Positions 21,346 through 30,541 of a stretch of 64,000 nt of DNA are shown piece after piece. The notes beneath the pieces are model-generated. The model was not told the DNA's origin, ran no database searches, and saw nothing but the letters and a program-made list of their open reading frames with translations. How positions within the stretch are numbered: the first letter of the stretch is position 1; the number at the start of each line of letters is the position of its first letter. This DNA comes from Nocardia pneumoniae NBRC 100136. Its GTDB lineage: Bacteria > Actinomycetota > Actinomycetes > Mycobacteriales > Mycobacteriaceae. The stretch lies in the NCBI RefSeq assembly GCF_000308755.1, contig NZ_BAGF01000152.1, forward strand, positions 1 to 64,000. The letters are read 5' to 3'. The translations under genes and the position numbers were made by a program.

Positions 21346-22833
21346 CTACCGCGCCAACTCCTCGACCGTGGCATGGGCGCCTTTGGTGCGCAGTGAACGC
21401 AACGCTGCCAGGTAGGCGGTCACGAAACGAGGCCGGTCGATCAGATCGCCGAATACCGAACGCTCGGCGAGGAATGCGGTGGGCTGCTCGCGTTCCCGCC
21501 GCGCGAGTGGAATCAACTGGTCGCGCAGGCGGTCCACGACCTCGATCGGCGCCCCCTGTTCGTCCACGCCCTCGGCATAGCGCGCCCAGCTCGCGACAAC
21601 CGCGGCCGCGCAGTCGATCTCGCCGCCGGAGTCGAGCTGCGCCCGGATCACCGGCAGCAGCCACTTCGGGATGCGGTCGGAGGATTCCGCGCACAGCCGG
21701 GCGATGGTGTCGCCGATCGCGGGGTTGGCGAACCGCTCGAGCAGGGTCCGCTTGTAGCGATCCAGGTCGACGCCGGGAACCGCCCGCAGGGTCGGGGTCG
21801 CCTCGGCGTCCATGTAGCGCAGCAGGAATCGCCGGAAGGCCGGGTCCTGCGCGGCCTCGTGGACCAATCGATAGCCGCTCAGATACCCGAAGTAGCACAG
21901 CGCCTGGTGGCTGGCGTTGAGCAGCCGCAGTTTCATCAGCTCATACGGTGTCACGTCGTCGACGAGCTGGACGCCGACCTCGTCGAAGGCAGGGCGGCCC
22001 AGGCCGAAGGAATCCTCCAGCACCCACTGCGCGAACGGCTCGGTCAGGACCGGCCAGCGGTCGGTGATTCCGTAACGTCGCTCGATCTCGTCGGTCGCGG
22101 CCGGGGGCGTCACCGGGGTTATCCGGTCCACCATCGAATTCGGGAAATGCACCCGTTCGGCCACCCAGGCGCCGAGTCCGGGATCGCGCAGCGCGGCGAA
22201 CGCGCCGAACATCCGGCGCGCGACGTGCCCATTGCCCTCGATGTTGTCACACGAGAGCACGGTGAACGGCGCGAGACCGCGCGACCTGCGTCGCGCCAAA
22301 GCCTCGGTGACAAGCCCGAACACCGTGGCGGGCGGCGCGTTGGCGGCGAGATCGGCACGGATGCCGGGATCGTCGGCGTCGAAGTCCCCGGTGTCGGCGG
22401 CGACGCGGTAGCCGCCCTCGGTGATGGTGAGCGAGACGATCCGGGTGGCCGGATCGGCGAGCTTCTCCACCACGGCCTCGGGATCGTCCGGCGCGTACCG
22501 GTACTCGACGATCGAACCGACGACCCGTGTGGCCCAAGCGCCGTCCGGCGCGAGCGTCGACAGCGTGTACAAGCCGTCCTGCGCCGCGAGGACGTCGCGC
22601 ATCCGCCGATCGCCGGGGAGCACGCCGACCCCGCAGATGCCCCAGTCGCGCGCGAGCCCGCGTTCGAGCAGCCGGTCGACGTACATCGCCTGATGCGCGC
22701 GATGGAACCCGCCGACGCCGAAATGCACTATCCCAGTCGAGATCCGGGATCGGTCGTAGGTCGGCGTCGAGACGCGACCGCGGAACTCCGGCATCGTCGC
22801 CGCCCGTAAGGGCGTCGCCGAATCCTCGGGCAT
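21346..22833 (-). CDS. Mannitol/fructuronate-type long-chain dehydrogenase
   Basis: The 495-residue enzyme belongs to the polyol-specific long-chain dehydrogenases (mannitol 2-dehydrogenase, fructuronate reductase). It shows the NAD-binding start GIVHFGVGGFHRAHQA, the NIEGNG segment, FPNSMVDRITP, and the catalytic-helix sequence YELMKLRLLNASHQALCYFGYL with Lys and His. It interconverts a polyol and a ketose; whether mannitol or another polyol is the substrate is not visible. The ATG at 22,833 has GGGAGG 6 bases upstream and is preferred over the longer frame. No sugar transporter or kinase gene adjoins it. Confidence 0.9.
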   Translation of the reverse strand: MPEDSATPLRAATMPEFRGRVSTPTYDRSRISTGIVHFGVGGFHRAHQAMYVDRLLERGLARDWGICGVGVLPGDRRMRDVLAAQDGLYTLSTLAPDGAWATRVVGSIVEYRYAPDDPEAVVEKLADPATRIVSLTITEGGYRVAADTGDFDADDPGIRADLAANAPPATVFGLVTEALARRRSRGLAPFTVLSCDNIEGNGHVARRMFGAFAALRDPGLGAWVAERVHFPNSMVDRITPVTPPAATDEIERRYGITDRWPVLTEPFAQWVLEDSFGLGRPAFDEVGVQLVDDVTPYELMKLRLLNASHQALCYFGYLSGYRLVHEAAQDPAFRRFLLRYMDAEATPTLRAVPGVDLDRYKRTLLERFANPAIGDTIARLCAESSDRIPKWLLPVIRAQLDSGGEIDCAAAVVASWARYAEGVDEQGAPIEVVDRLRDQLIPLARREREQPTAFLAERSVFGDLIDRPRFVTAYLAALRSLRTKGAHATVEELAR

Positions 22834-23143
22834 CCCGCACCTCCCGGTGTTGTGAAGATCAGATTCTAATGCAGCAGACCGTCTTCGTGGCCGTCGGCAT
22901 CCGAGCACTGGAAACCACGCGGCCACAGCTGCTTTCGCTGGCATGGACCGAGCCTCCGTCACCATGGCGACTCGACTCGGGTCCGCGTCACCGTCAGTGG
23001 ATGCCGGGCCGGTATACCCACCCGCCCGGCCGAATGGATCACCCGATGCGCCCGTCTGCGGGGCTGGTTTCGTCGCGCTGCCCGCCCAGTGTCCGGCGCG
23101 GGCGCCATGCTCGCCGAGCGAGTTCGCGGGAAGCCGAACTCCG
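22834..23143. other. Gap between two minus-strand genes
   Basis: About 310 bases with no supported gene. The 40 bases next to 22,850 are comparatively AT-rich and could hold the promoter of the polyol dehydrogenase. Nothing else is recognised. Confidence 0.4.
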
Positions 23144-24175
23144 TCAGCTCGGCGGCGGCGGCGTCAGCAGCGAGTCGAGGCCGTGCCGCCGGGCGCCGAG
23201 CACCCGCCGCGAGTTCTCCCGCTCTACCTCCGCGGAGAATCCATCGGCGCGCCACCGATCGACGGCCCGCTGCGTGTCCTCCTCGACGAGATCTGCGTTG
23301 ATCGCCGCACCGGCCGTGACGCCACTGGCGGCGGCCTGCACCACCCCGGCGGCGATGTCGCTGACGTTGCCTGCGACCCAGACTCCGGGAACCGAGGTGC
23401 GTCCGCCGACGTCCGCGGCGACATGGGTGCCGAATCCCGAAGGGTGCTCGGCTGTTCCGACGCCGAGACCGAGTAGGAGGGCGTCGCGGGCGACCACTCG
23501 CGGCGCGATGGCCAGGGCGGCGATCGGCACCAGGCGGCCGGAATCCAGCCGGGCGCCGGCGAGGCGATCGTCCACGGTCTCGAGTGCGCTGACCACGCCG
23601 TCCACGACGGCGATGCCGCGGGCCGCGAGCCGCTCGGCCTGTTCGGTGCTCGGCGCGGGCGAGGAGTGTCGCAGCAACGTCACCTGCGTGCTCCACTGCC
23701 GGAACAGCAACGCGTGGTGCACCGAGCCGAGCACCCCGATCGGCCGGTCACGGATCTCCCAGCCGTGGCAGTAGGGGCAGTGCACCACGTCGCGGCCCCA
23801 CCGTTCCCGCAAACCGGTGATCGGCGGCAGCTCATCCACCAGGCCGCTTGCGACGAGTAACCGGCGACCGCGAAGCGATCCGCGATCGGTGTCCACCACG
23901 AAACCATCCTGCGTCCGCCGCGCGGACTCGGCGCGCGCGTAGACGACCCGCCCGCCGTACTGCTCCACCTCGCGCGCACCGACCGCCACCAGCGCGGTCG
24001 GCGGCATGCCGTCGCGCGTCAACCATCCGTGCACACCCGCGGCGGGGCGGTTGCGCGGCTCGCGGGCGTCGATCACGACTACCGAGCGGCGCGCCCGCGC
24101 CAGCGTCAGCGCCGCCGACAACCCGGCCGCTCCGCCACCGATAACCACTACATCTACCTGTGTTTCATCAACCAT
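23144..24175 (-). CDS. NAD(P)/FAD oxidoreductase, thioredoxin-reductase-like
   Basis: The 343-residue flavoprotein starts with VDVVVIGGGAAGLSAALTLARA (FAD site) and has the redox motif HCPYCHGWE, a CxxC of the thioredoxin-reductase group, then GVWVAGNVSDIAAGVVQAAASGVTAGAAI for the second flavin contact. The usual NADPH motif GxGxxA is degenerate (GVLGSVHHA). There is no thioredoxin gene nearby, so the partner is unknown. About 45 residues follow the canonical end. Such stand-alone proteins are common in actinobacteria and may reduce small disulfides. Confidence 0.85.
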   Translation of the reverse strand: MVDETQVDVVVIGGGAAGLSAALTLARARRSVVVIDAREPRNRPAAGVHGWLTRDGMPPTALVAVGAREVEQYGGRVVYARAESARRTQDGFVVDTDRGSLRGRRLLVASGLVDELPPITGLRERWGRDVVHCPYCHGWEIRDRPIGVLGSVHHALLFRQWSTQVTLLRHSSPAPSTEQAERLAARGIAVVDGVVSALETVDDRLAGARLDSGRLVPIAALAIAPRVVARDALLLGLGVGTAEHPSGFGTHVAADVGGRTSVPGVWVAGNVSDIAAGVVQAAASGVTAGAAINADLVEEDTQRAVDRWRADGFSAEVERENSRRVLGARRHGLDSLLTPPPPS

Positions 24176-24452
24176 GCCCCACGGTGCCGCGGAAGTAATG
24201 AATTCGGCAAATATCTTTGCTACTTCGGCAACAAACTCGCAAGCCGGACGTCCGCGGCATCACCGCGCGCATCCCGGCCGGTGATCACCGCGGCCTTGGC
24301 GCACTGCCTGCTGGGAAGGTACGGACCTCGGCGAAGACTCTCGGGGTGATGCCGACGTCACCCGGCGGTCCGTCTCGATGGGCGCCGATCGAGGACGAGC
24401 CCGCCCGCCGGCTGCGCACGTTCTGACGCGCGGCCGACGACCCTACCGGGAG
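24176..24452. other. Divergent intergenic region
   Basis: This stretch lies between the divergent oxidoreductase (-) and dps (+) genes. No gene is supported. Bases 24,190-24,240 are AT-rich (for example AATATCTTTGCTACTTCGG) and are the likely promoter area for the oxidoreductase; read on the minus strand it offers TTGTTG and TATTTG about 15 bases apart, a weak match only. Confidence 0.35.
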
Positions 24453-24476
24453 GTTTAGCGCCGCGCGACTGGGTAG
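24453..24476 (+). promoter_or_regulatory. SigF/SigB-type promoter of the dps operon
   Basis: GTTT at 24,453-24,456 and GGGTAG at 24,471-24,476 are 14 bases apart. This fits the actinobacterial stress sigma pattern GTTT-N14-17-GGGTAT/C and lies 40 bases before the dps ATG. The third gene of the operon encodes a SigF-type sigma factor, so autoregulation is likely. Confidence 0.7.
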
Positions 24477-24516
24477 ACCGTCGATGACCAGCATCAACGC
24501 CAGAAAGGTAGGAGCG

Positions 24517-24996
24517 ATGTCGGAACCCATCACGAGCACGCTGGACCCCGAGCAGCAGCGCATCGCGGGCGAGACACTGCGCGGGACCGTCGTCGACCTG
24601 ATCGACCTGTCGCTGATCGCCAAGCAGGCGCACTGGAACGTCGTCGGCGCCAATTTCCGGTCGGTCCATCTGGCGCTGGACGAATTGGTCACCGCCGCAC
24701 GAGAGTTCACCGACGCGGCGGCGGAACGCGCCACCGCCGTCGGGGTCAGCCCGGACGGACGCGCCTCGACAGTGGCCAAGGACTCCGGAGCGCTCGGCAT
24801 CGGTGAAGGCTGGCAGCAGGACACCGACGTCATCGACGCGATCGTCAGCAACCTCGCCGCCGTGATCAAGCGACTACGCGAGCGGATCGCCGCGACCGAG
24901 AAGGCCGACCCGGTGACCCAGGATCTGTTCCTGGACATCGCCGCGCGCCTGGAGCAGTTGCACTGGATGTGGCAAGCCCAGCTCGCCACGGTCTGA
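24517..24996 (+). CDS. dps: Dps-family DNA-protecting ferritin
   Basis: This 159-residue protein is a Dps/MrgA-type mini-ferritin that stores iron with peroxide and may coat DNA. The inter-subunit ferroxidase ligands are seen as His39 (AKQAHWNV), His51 and Asp55 (HLALDE). The ATG at 24,517 is preferred over 24,484 because conserved sequence begins there and AAGGTAGGAG precedes it. It heads an operon with an anti-sigma factor and a stress sigma factor, overlapping the next gene by one base (TGATG). Confidence 0.9.
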   Translation: MSEPITSTLDPEQQRIAGETLRGTVVDLIDLSLIAKQAHWNVVGANFRSVHLALDELVTAAREFTDAAAERATAVGVSPDGRASTVAKDSGALGIGEGWQQDTDVIDAIVSNLAAVIKRLRERIAATEKADPVTQDLFLDIAARLEQLHWMWQAQLATV

Positions 24997-25457
24997 TGAA
25001 GGTGATCACCTGCGCGTTCGGTGCGCATGCCGCCGAGACGACCACGGTCGCGGTGCGGATCCCCGCCGACGAGCGGCACCTGGCCCTGATCCGCGGGCTG
25101 GCCGATACCGTGTGCCTGGTCGCCGATCTGCCGTTCGGCGCGGCCGCGGACATCCGGCTGGCGATCAACGAGATCGCCACGATGCTGGTCGCGGGCTCGG
25201 TACCCGGCTCGACGCTCGGCTGTGAGTTCACCTACGGCACCGATCGCATGAGCATGCGCGTCGACGCGACCGCCGCGACCGAGGACGAGGTCGGCGGCGA
25301 TCCGCTGAGCTGGGAACTGGTCCGGATGCTCGCCAGTTCCCTGTCGATTTCCCGTGACCCTTTTGACTCGGACCTTCGTGGGTATCCGACCGTCATCGAA
25401 TTCAGTTGGGAACGAGGACCATTTGATGACACTCGAGTTCACGACCGATCGGAATGA
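24996..25457 (+). CDS. RsbW/UsfX-like anti-sigma factor
   Basis: The 153-residue protein has the GHKL-ATPase pattern of anti-sigma factors: LIRGLADTVCLVADLPFGAAADIRLAINEIATMLV corresponds to the N-box helix, though the usual Asn after the acidic residues is missing, so ATP binding or kinase activity may be altered. It overlaps the sigma gene by 32 bases, as usfX and sigF do in mycobacteria. It is expected to hold the sigma factor inactive until a partner-switch signal; no anti-anti-sigma gene is nearby. Identity rests on size, fold pattern and position. Confidence 0.82.
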   Translation: MKVITCAFGAHAAETTTVAVRIPADERHLALIRGLADTVCLVADLPFGAAADIRLAINEIATMLVAGSVPGSTLGCEFTYGTDRMSMRVDATAATEDEVGGDPLSWELVRMLASSLSISRDPFDSDLRGYPTVIEFSWERGPFDDTRVHDRSE

Positions 25458-26265
25458 CATGGCTGGGCGCACGCGCGGAGGTGACAGCTACGACAACATC
25501 GAACCCTGGTTCGAGAAGCTCGCCGCGGTGGATGAGACCGACCCGCACCACGCGGAGCTGCGCGAAGAGGTGGTGCGGCGGTGTCTTCCGCTCGCGGAGC
25601 ACATCGCGCGCAAGTTCGCCGGCCGTGGCGAGTCCTTCGACGACCTGCTCCAGATCGCCCGTGTCGGCTTGGTACTGGCGGTGGACCGTTTCGACATCAC
25701 CCGCGGCAGCTCGTTTCTCGGGTTCGCGGTTCCCACCATCATGGGCGAGGTGCGCAGGCATTTCCGGGACAACACCTGGTCGCTGCGGGTTCCGCGCAGG
25801 CTCAAGGAGATCCAGTTGCGCATCGGCCCGACCACCGAGACGCTGTCGCACCGCCTGGGGCGGATGCCGACGGCCAGGGAGATCGCCGCCGAGCTGGACG
25901 TCGAGCTGGGCGAGGTCACCCAGGCGCTCATCGCGGGCAACGCCTACCAGACCAACTCGCTGGACTCCGCCAGCCGCAACGACGACGAAGGGACGCCGCA
26001 ACCGCTCGCGGACACCCTCGGCGCGGAGGAACCGTGCTACCAGCTGCTGGAGCAGGCGATGGCGGTGCGCCCGCTGATCGCCGAGCTGTCGCCGCGCGAC
26101 CGCCAAGTGCTGATCCTGCGCTTCTTCGAATCCCGGACCCAGGCCCAGATCGCGGAACGGCTGGGCGTCTCGCAGATGCAGGTGTCCCGGATCCTGGCCC
26201 GGATCCTCGGCGAACTGCGCGAGCGCGCGCTCGGTAGCGACGAGGTAGCGTCCCGGGCCGCCTGA
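25426..26265 (+). CDS. SigF/SigB-family RNA polymerase sigma factor
   Basis: The 279-residue protein has sigma regions 2 (ESFDDLLQIARVGLVLAVDRFDITRGSSFLGFAVPTIMGEVRRHFRD), 3 and 4 (LSPRDRQVLILRFFESRTQAQIAERLGVSQMQVSRIL), typical of group 3 stress sigma factors. The ATG at 25,426, 7 bases after GAGGA, is chosen over 25,354; it lies inside the anti-sigma gene. The promoter in front of dps fits this sigma class. It probably directs a general stress response. Confidence 0.93.
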   Translation: MTLEFTTDRNDMAGRTRGGDSYDNIEPWFEKLAAVDETDPHHAELREEVVRRCLPLAEHIARKFAGRGESFDDLLQIARVGLVLAVDRFDITRGSSFLGFAVPTIMGEVRRHFRDNTWSLRVPRRLKEIQLRIGPTTETLSHRLGRMPTAREIAAELDVELGEVTQALIAGNAYQTNSLDSASRNDDEGTPQPLADTLGAEEPCYQLLEQAMAVRPLIAELSPRDRQVLILRFFESRTQAQIAERLGVSQMQVSRILARILGELRERALGSDEVASRAA

Positions 26266-26297
26266 GCTCACGTGCGGGGGCGGCCGCAGGAGTCGGG

Positions 26298-26501
26298 TCA
26301 CGGCGAGGACGACACTTCGCTCGTCCAGCCGCACGGCAGTGCGCAGCTGGCGATGACCTTGGTCTCCATGTCACCGTTGTCGTAGTGCAGCGTGGTGGTC
26401 GCCGCGGAAGCGGGATAGCCGCACACACGGCATTTGCCGAAGAAGTCGAGGATCTCTTCCGCGCGGGAGCGCGCGAGTCGTCGGGTGGGCTTGTGGTCCA
26501 T
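26298..26501 (-). CDS. Small CxxC zinc-ribbon-like protein
   Basis: This 67-residue protein has CRVCGYPA and, later, SCALPCGW: two cysteine pairs spaced about 28 residues apart that could bind zinc. The middle segment is beta-like (TTTLHYDNGDMETKVIASC). The start ATG at 26,501 has GAGAGGTG just upstream. Its convergent place next to the sigma gene gives no functional hint. No family is recognised. Confidence 0.65.
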   Translation of the reverse strand: MDHKPTRRLARSRAEEILDFFGKCRVCGYPASAATTTLHYDNGDMETKVIASCALPCGWTSEVSSSP

Positions 26502-26710
26502 CACCTCTCCAGCCAGCGTGTCATCCTGCCGAGCAGGCGTCTGCGACGTTAGGAGCGCCGGTCTGCGGGCGCCTCGGTTCCGGCGATCATTGGGCGAATT
26601 CACAGCCGCCGTCCCACTCGATTGGGCGTGGTCCCAGGCGCAGGTGAATGCCTGGCAATCGCAGGGGATTTCGCGCGTTTTGCTGGTAGCGGCGATGATG
26701 CCGGAGATAC

Positions 26711-28906
26711 TTGACCTCGCTTGTGACTGACGTTACAAAGGAGCTACCCGCCGACCCGAAGTTCTTCGAACCGGCCGACGAGAAGTGCGCGAAGTTGGTT
26801 ACCGATGTCATCGATGTAGTCGCGGAATTCGCGATCGCCCGCAAAGCCATGTGGGATCTGCTGCTGGAACCGCAGACCTATCCGCGCATGTTCACCGGTA
26901 TCGGCGCGTGTGAGCAGATCCAATCCGCCGACGGCAACGTCGTGTGGCAGATGCGCGTCGGCACCTATGCGACCGGTATCCGCACGCACCAGATCCGCCT
27001 GAGTGTCGGCCGCTGGTACGAGAGCTTCGAAATGCAGTACGCCGCGCTCGGCAGCTTCGCGTCGGTGCGGCTGCACGGCGACGAGGAGCGCACCAAGGTC
27101 ACGGTCACCTACTTCGCGCCGAGCCGGGTGCATCCGCGCGTCGCGGAGTTGTCCAACGTGGCCATCGCGGACTGGACCAAGAGCGGATTGCGCCGGGTGG
27201 CCGATGTGGCCAAGGGCGCGCGGACGTCGCTGATCGTCAACGGCGAGGATTCGCCGATCCGGCGGAACGCGGGCGTCGCACGGCAGATGGTGGCGTCCGG
27301 CGTCGTGCTGCCCGTGCGTCCGGATCGCAGCTTCAAACAGCTGCGCTCGCTGGCCAAGTGGGGATTCAACCTGGCGGGCGGGTACGCGGCGGGCGCGGCG
27401 TTCGATCCGGAGCGGACCGCGATCGTCGACGACCGCGGCACCCGCTCCTTCGCCGACATGCACGAGCGGACCAACGCGCTCGCCGCGGCGATGGCCGCAC
27501 TCGGTCTCGGCTCCGGCGACGCCATCGGACTGCTGTCGCGCAACCACGCGGGCATGGTCGAATGCATGGTCGCCGCAGGCAAACTCGGCGTGGACGTGGC
27601 CCTGCTCAACTCGGGGCTGGCCGGTCGCACCATCGAGGAGATCGTGCAGCGCGACCGCCTGTCGGCGGTCTTCGTCGACGGTGACCTCGAGCAGCTGGTG
27701 CAATACCTGCACGCCGACATCCCGCGCTACAACACCGACGGGCGGCCCCCGGTGCCCGGCCGGATCACCGTGAACGATCTGGTGGCGCAGGGGCACCGCA
27801 CGTTTCGCACACCGGCGCAGCCGGGACGGCTGATCGTGCTCACCTCCGGGACCAGCGGGACGCCGAAGGGCGCGCGCAGACCGCATCCGAAGGGCTTCGC
27901 GTCCATCGCGGCGCTGCTGTCGCGCATCCCGATGCAGATGAACGACGTCGTGCTGATTCCGGCTCCGCTGTTCCACACCTGGGGGCTGGCCGGGCTGCAA
28001 CTGAGCACCGCCTTGCGCGCGACCGTGGTGCTCCCGGAGCGGTTCGACGCGGAGGACTGCCTGCGCCGCATCGCCGAACACCAGGTCAACACGGTGATCG
28101 TGGTACCGACCATGGTGCAGCGCATCCTCGATCTGCCCGCGCACGTGCGCGCACGATACGACACCTCCAGCCTGCGCCACGTGATCAGCTGCGGCGCACC
28201 GCTCGCGGGTGCGACCGTCGAGCGATTCATGGAGGCCTACGGCGACGTCCTGTACAACGTCTACGGTTCCACCGAGGTCTCCTGGGCGACCGTCGCCACC
28301 CCGGAGGATCTGCACACCTCGCCGACCACGGCGGGCCGTCCGCCGCTGGGCACCAAGATCGCCGTGCTCGGACCGGATCACCGCAGGCTGCCGATCGGCG
28401 CCACCGGGCACATCTTCGTCGGCAACCACATGCTGTTCGACGGTTACGTCAACGCGGCGCCGCCGGACGAGGCGCACGGCATGCTCGACACCGGCGACCT
28501 GGGCTATCTCGACGCCGCGGGGCGGTTGTTCATCGCGGGCCGCGACGACGAGATGATCATCTCCGGCGGCGAGAACGTCTTCCCGCGTCCGGTCGAGGAG
28601 GCGCTCGCGCACCTGCCGCAGGTCAGCGACGTCGCGGTGGTCGGGGTGCCGGACCACGAATTCGGCCAGCGGTTGGTGGCCTTCGTGGTCAAACGCGAAG
28701 GAGCCGGGCTGGATTCGGACATGGTCCGCACCTATATCCGAAACCGCTTGAGCCGCTTCTCCGTGCCACGGGAGGTCACCTTCCTCACGGCGCTTCCGCG
28801 TGGTGACACCGGCAAGATCCTCAAGCGCCTGCTGGCCGGTCCCAGCGCAACGCCGCAGCCGCTGCCGCCCTCGATCAACGGACTCGGCACGGCGGGCTCG
28901 ACGTGA
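26711..28906 (+). CDS. SRPBCC domain fused to acyl-CoA synthetase
   Basis: The 731-residue product joins two domains. Residues about 35-175 resemble an SRPBCC ligand-binding fold (VAEFAIARKAMWDLLLEPQTYPRMFTGI, then beta strands and a C-terminal helix). Residues about 205-715 form a complete ANL adenylating enzyme with P-loop LTSGTSGTPKGARR near 376, YGSTEVSW near 518, GRDDEMIISGGENVFP near 617 and the catalytic Lys in GDTGKILKR near 701. It should activate a fatty or aromatic acid as its CoA thioester. The start is uncertain: TTG 26,711 has GGAG 5 bases upstream; GTG 26,723 is the alternative. Confidence 0.85.
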   Translation: MTSLVTDVTKELPADPKFFEPADEKCAKLVTDVIDVVAEFAIARKAMWDLLLEPQTYPRMFTGIGACEQIQSADGNVVWQMRVGTYATGIRTHQIRLSVGRWYESFEMQYAALGSFASVRLHGDEERTKVTVTYFAPSRVHPRVAELSNVAIADWTKSGLRRVADVAKGARTSLIVNGEDSPIRRNAGVARQMVASGVVLPVRPDRSFKQLRSLAKWGFNLAGGYAAGAAFDPERTAIVDDRGTRSFADMHERTNALAAAMAALGLGSGDAIGLLSRNHAGMVECMVAAGKLGVDVALLNSGLAGRTIEEIVQRDRLSAVFVDGDLEQLVQYLHADIPRYNTDGRPPVPGRITVNDLVAQGHRTFRTPAQPGRLIVLTSGTSGTPKGARRPHPKGFASIAALLSRIPMQMNDVVLIPAPLFHTWGLAGLQLSTALRATVVLPERFDAEDCLRRIAEHQVNTVIVVPTMVQRILDLPAHVRARYDTSSLRHVISCGAPLAGATVERFMEAYGDVLYNVYGSTEVSWATVATPEDLHTSPTTAGRPPLGTKIAVLGPDHRRLPIGATGHIFVGNHMLFDGYVNAAPPDEAHGMLDTGDLGYLDAAGRLFIAGRDDEMIISGGENVFPRPVEEALAHLPQVSDVAVVGVPDHEFGQRLVAFVVKREGAGLDSDMVRTYIRNRLSRFSVPREVTFLTALPRGDTGKILKRLLAGPSATPQPLPPSINGLGTAGST

Positions 28907-28940
28907 TCGCGCAACCGGGGCGCGCCAGCCGGTGAGCCGA

Positions 28941-28966
28941 GCGCCGTCCCTTCCGTGGACGGGCGC
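28941..28966. terminator. Bidirectional stem-loop between convergent genes
   Basis: Arms GCGCCGTCC and GGACGGGCGC pair with one bulged G around a 7-base loop, 35 bases after the synthetase stop and just before the WS/DGAT stop. The T run is weak. Confidence 0.5.
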
Positions 28967-28980
28967 GGCGGGCCGGGCTG

Positions 28981-30345
28981 TCAGTAGACGGTGTCTTCCA
29001 GATCCGACAGCGCCGTCTCGAGGTGGTCGAGCAGCGTGGCCACGTCCGGCACGCCGCGGCGGCAGGCGACGATGCCGATGTCGAGGCTGTCGGCGTGACT
29101 GGTGAGCGTGATGTTCACCGCCTGGCCGTCCAGCGGGATGGACAGCGGGTAGCTGGCCTCGAGGCGGGCGCCGTTCCAGTACCGAGGTTCGCGCGGGCCG
29201 GGAACATTGGAGATGACGATGTTGAACGGCGGGTTGGTCAGAGCGGTCGTGGCGGGAACGAGCAGCGCCAGCGCCAGCGGGCTCAGCGTCAGCGCCGACA
29301 GCGAGACCGCCTGCGCAGGGGAGAGCTCGCGATAGATCTCTTTGCTGCGGCGCATCGACGAGCTGATGGCCGCGAGCCGCCGCGCCGGATCGGCCAGATC
29401 GGTGGCGAGCCCGCACAGCAGCGCCGCCACCGCGTTGCCGCCGGTGTGACCCTCGTCGGAATCCGGGCGCAGCGAGACCGGCACCATCGCGACCAGCGGT
29501 TTGTCCGGCAGGGCGTGATGGGCCATCAGGTAGGCGCGCAGCGCGCCCGCCGCCATGGCCAGCACCACGTCGTTGAGGGTCGTGCCGGTCATCTTCTTGA
29601 CCTGGCGCAGGCGATCCAGCGGCCACGAGCGGACGGCGCAGCGGCGTGCCCCGCCGATCGGGACGTTGAACAGCGTGCGCGGCGCGGCGAAGGGCAGCGT
29701 CAACTGCTGTTCCAGGAGGGCGGTGCGGGCCAGGCGCAAGATCGCGGGCGCCGCGCCCGCCGCGGCGACCATCGCCCGCGCCGCCCCACCGAGCGTGCGC
29801 GACCGCGACGGGGTCTCCTCGCGCCGGTCCGAAGGCGGCAGATGCCAGGGCGCCGGCGCTTCGCGGGAGTCCGGGTCGCTGGTCAGCGTGCGCTGCATCA
29901 GGCGCTGGGCGGCGACGCCGTCCATGAGGGCGTGGTGCATCTTCGCATAGAAGGCGACGCGGTCACCGGCGAGCCGTTCGATCAGGTGCATTTCCCACAG
30001 CGGCCGATGGCGGTCCAGCAGGGTGCTGTGCAGTCCGGCGGTCATCTCCACCAGCGGGTCCGGGCCACCTGTCTCCGGTAGCGCCCACCGCTGTAGGTGG
30101 TAGTCGAGTTCGATGGTGCGCTCTACCGTCCACGCCAGCTGCGGTGTGCCGAACAGCCGGGCCGGTCGCTTGCGGAAGGTGCGGTGGAAGTCCTGCTCGG
30201 CCGCCAGGGTCGCGTACGCGCGCCGGGCGAACTCCGGTCCCGTGCTGTCCATCGGATCGAAGATCTGGAGTGCTCCGACGTGCATCGGGTGCTCGCGTGA
30301 TTCCGCGATGAGGAACAAGGCGTCCAGCGGCGAGATGAATTCCAT
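28981..30345 (-). CDS. Wax ester synthase/diacylglycerol acyltransferase (WS/DGAT)
   Basis: This 454-residue acyltransferase makes triacylglycerol or wax esters from acyl-CoA. It begins with the family sequence FISPLDALFLIAESREHPMHVGALQIF and carries the catalytic HHALMDG near residue 134, plus the C-terminal NPPFNIVISNVPGPREPRYWNGA motif. The ATG at 30,345 follows AGGAGG by 9 bases and is preferred to the longer frame. It converges with the SRPBCC-synthetase gene, which could supply acyl-CoA, though that link is only contextual. Confidence 0.94.
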   Translation of the reverse strand: MEFISPLDALFLIAESREHPMHVGALQIFDPMDSTGPEFARRAYATLAAEQDFHRTFRKRPARLFGTPQLAWTVERTIELDYHLQRWALPETGGPDPLVEMTAGLHSTLLDRHRPLWEMHLIERLAGDRVAFYAKMHHALMDGVAAQRLMQRTLTSDPDSREAPAPWHLPPSDRREETPSRSRTLGGAARAMVAAAGAAPAILRLARTALLEQQLTLPFAAPRTLFNVPIGGARRCAVRSWPLDRLRQVKKMTGTTLNDVVLAMAAGALRAYLMAHHALPDKPLVAMVPVSLRPDSDEGHTGGNAVAALLCGLATDLADPARRLAAISSSMRRSKEIYRELSPAQAVSLSALTLSPLALALLVPATTALTNPPFNIVISNVPGPREPRYWNGARLEASYPLSIPLDGQAVNITLTSHADSLDIGIVACRRGVPDVATLLDHLETALSDLEDTVY

Positions 30346-30541
30346 GGGCAGTTCCCTCCTGCGACGCCGCGGCGTCGCCGCGGTCCGGTTCGGCGCGGGG
30401 GAGTGTCGGCGACGGGCGTGCCGCGGGGAGCTCATGGCGCCGGAGGAGAACTGCGCCGGTCGAACGACAATCCACCAACGATGATTCGACGCCGAATCCG
30501 GACCGGCTGGGCGGTCCGGGATGGATTGTTCCGCGGGGGCC

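Noticed and set aside
26744-29626. 960-codon minus-strand frame antisense to the SRPBCC-synthetase gene
   Set aside because: Shadow of the fusion gene; the plus frame has all ANL motifs.
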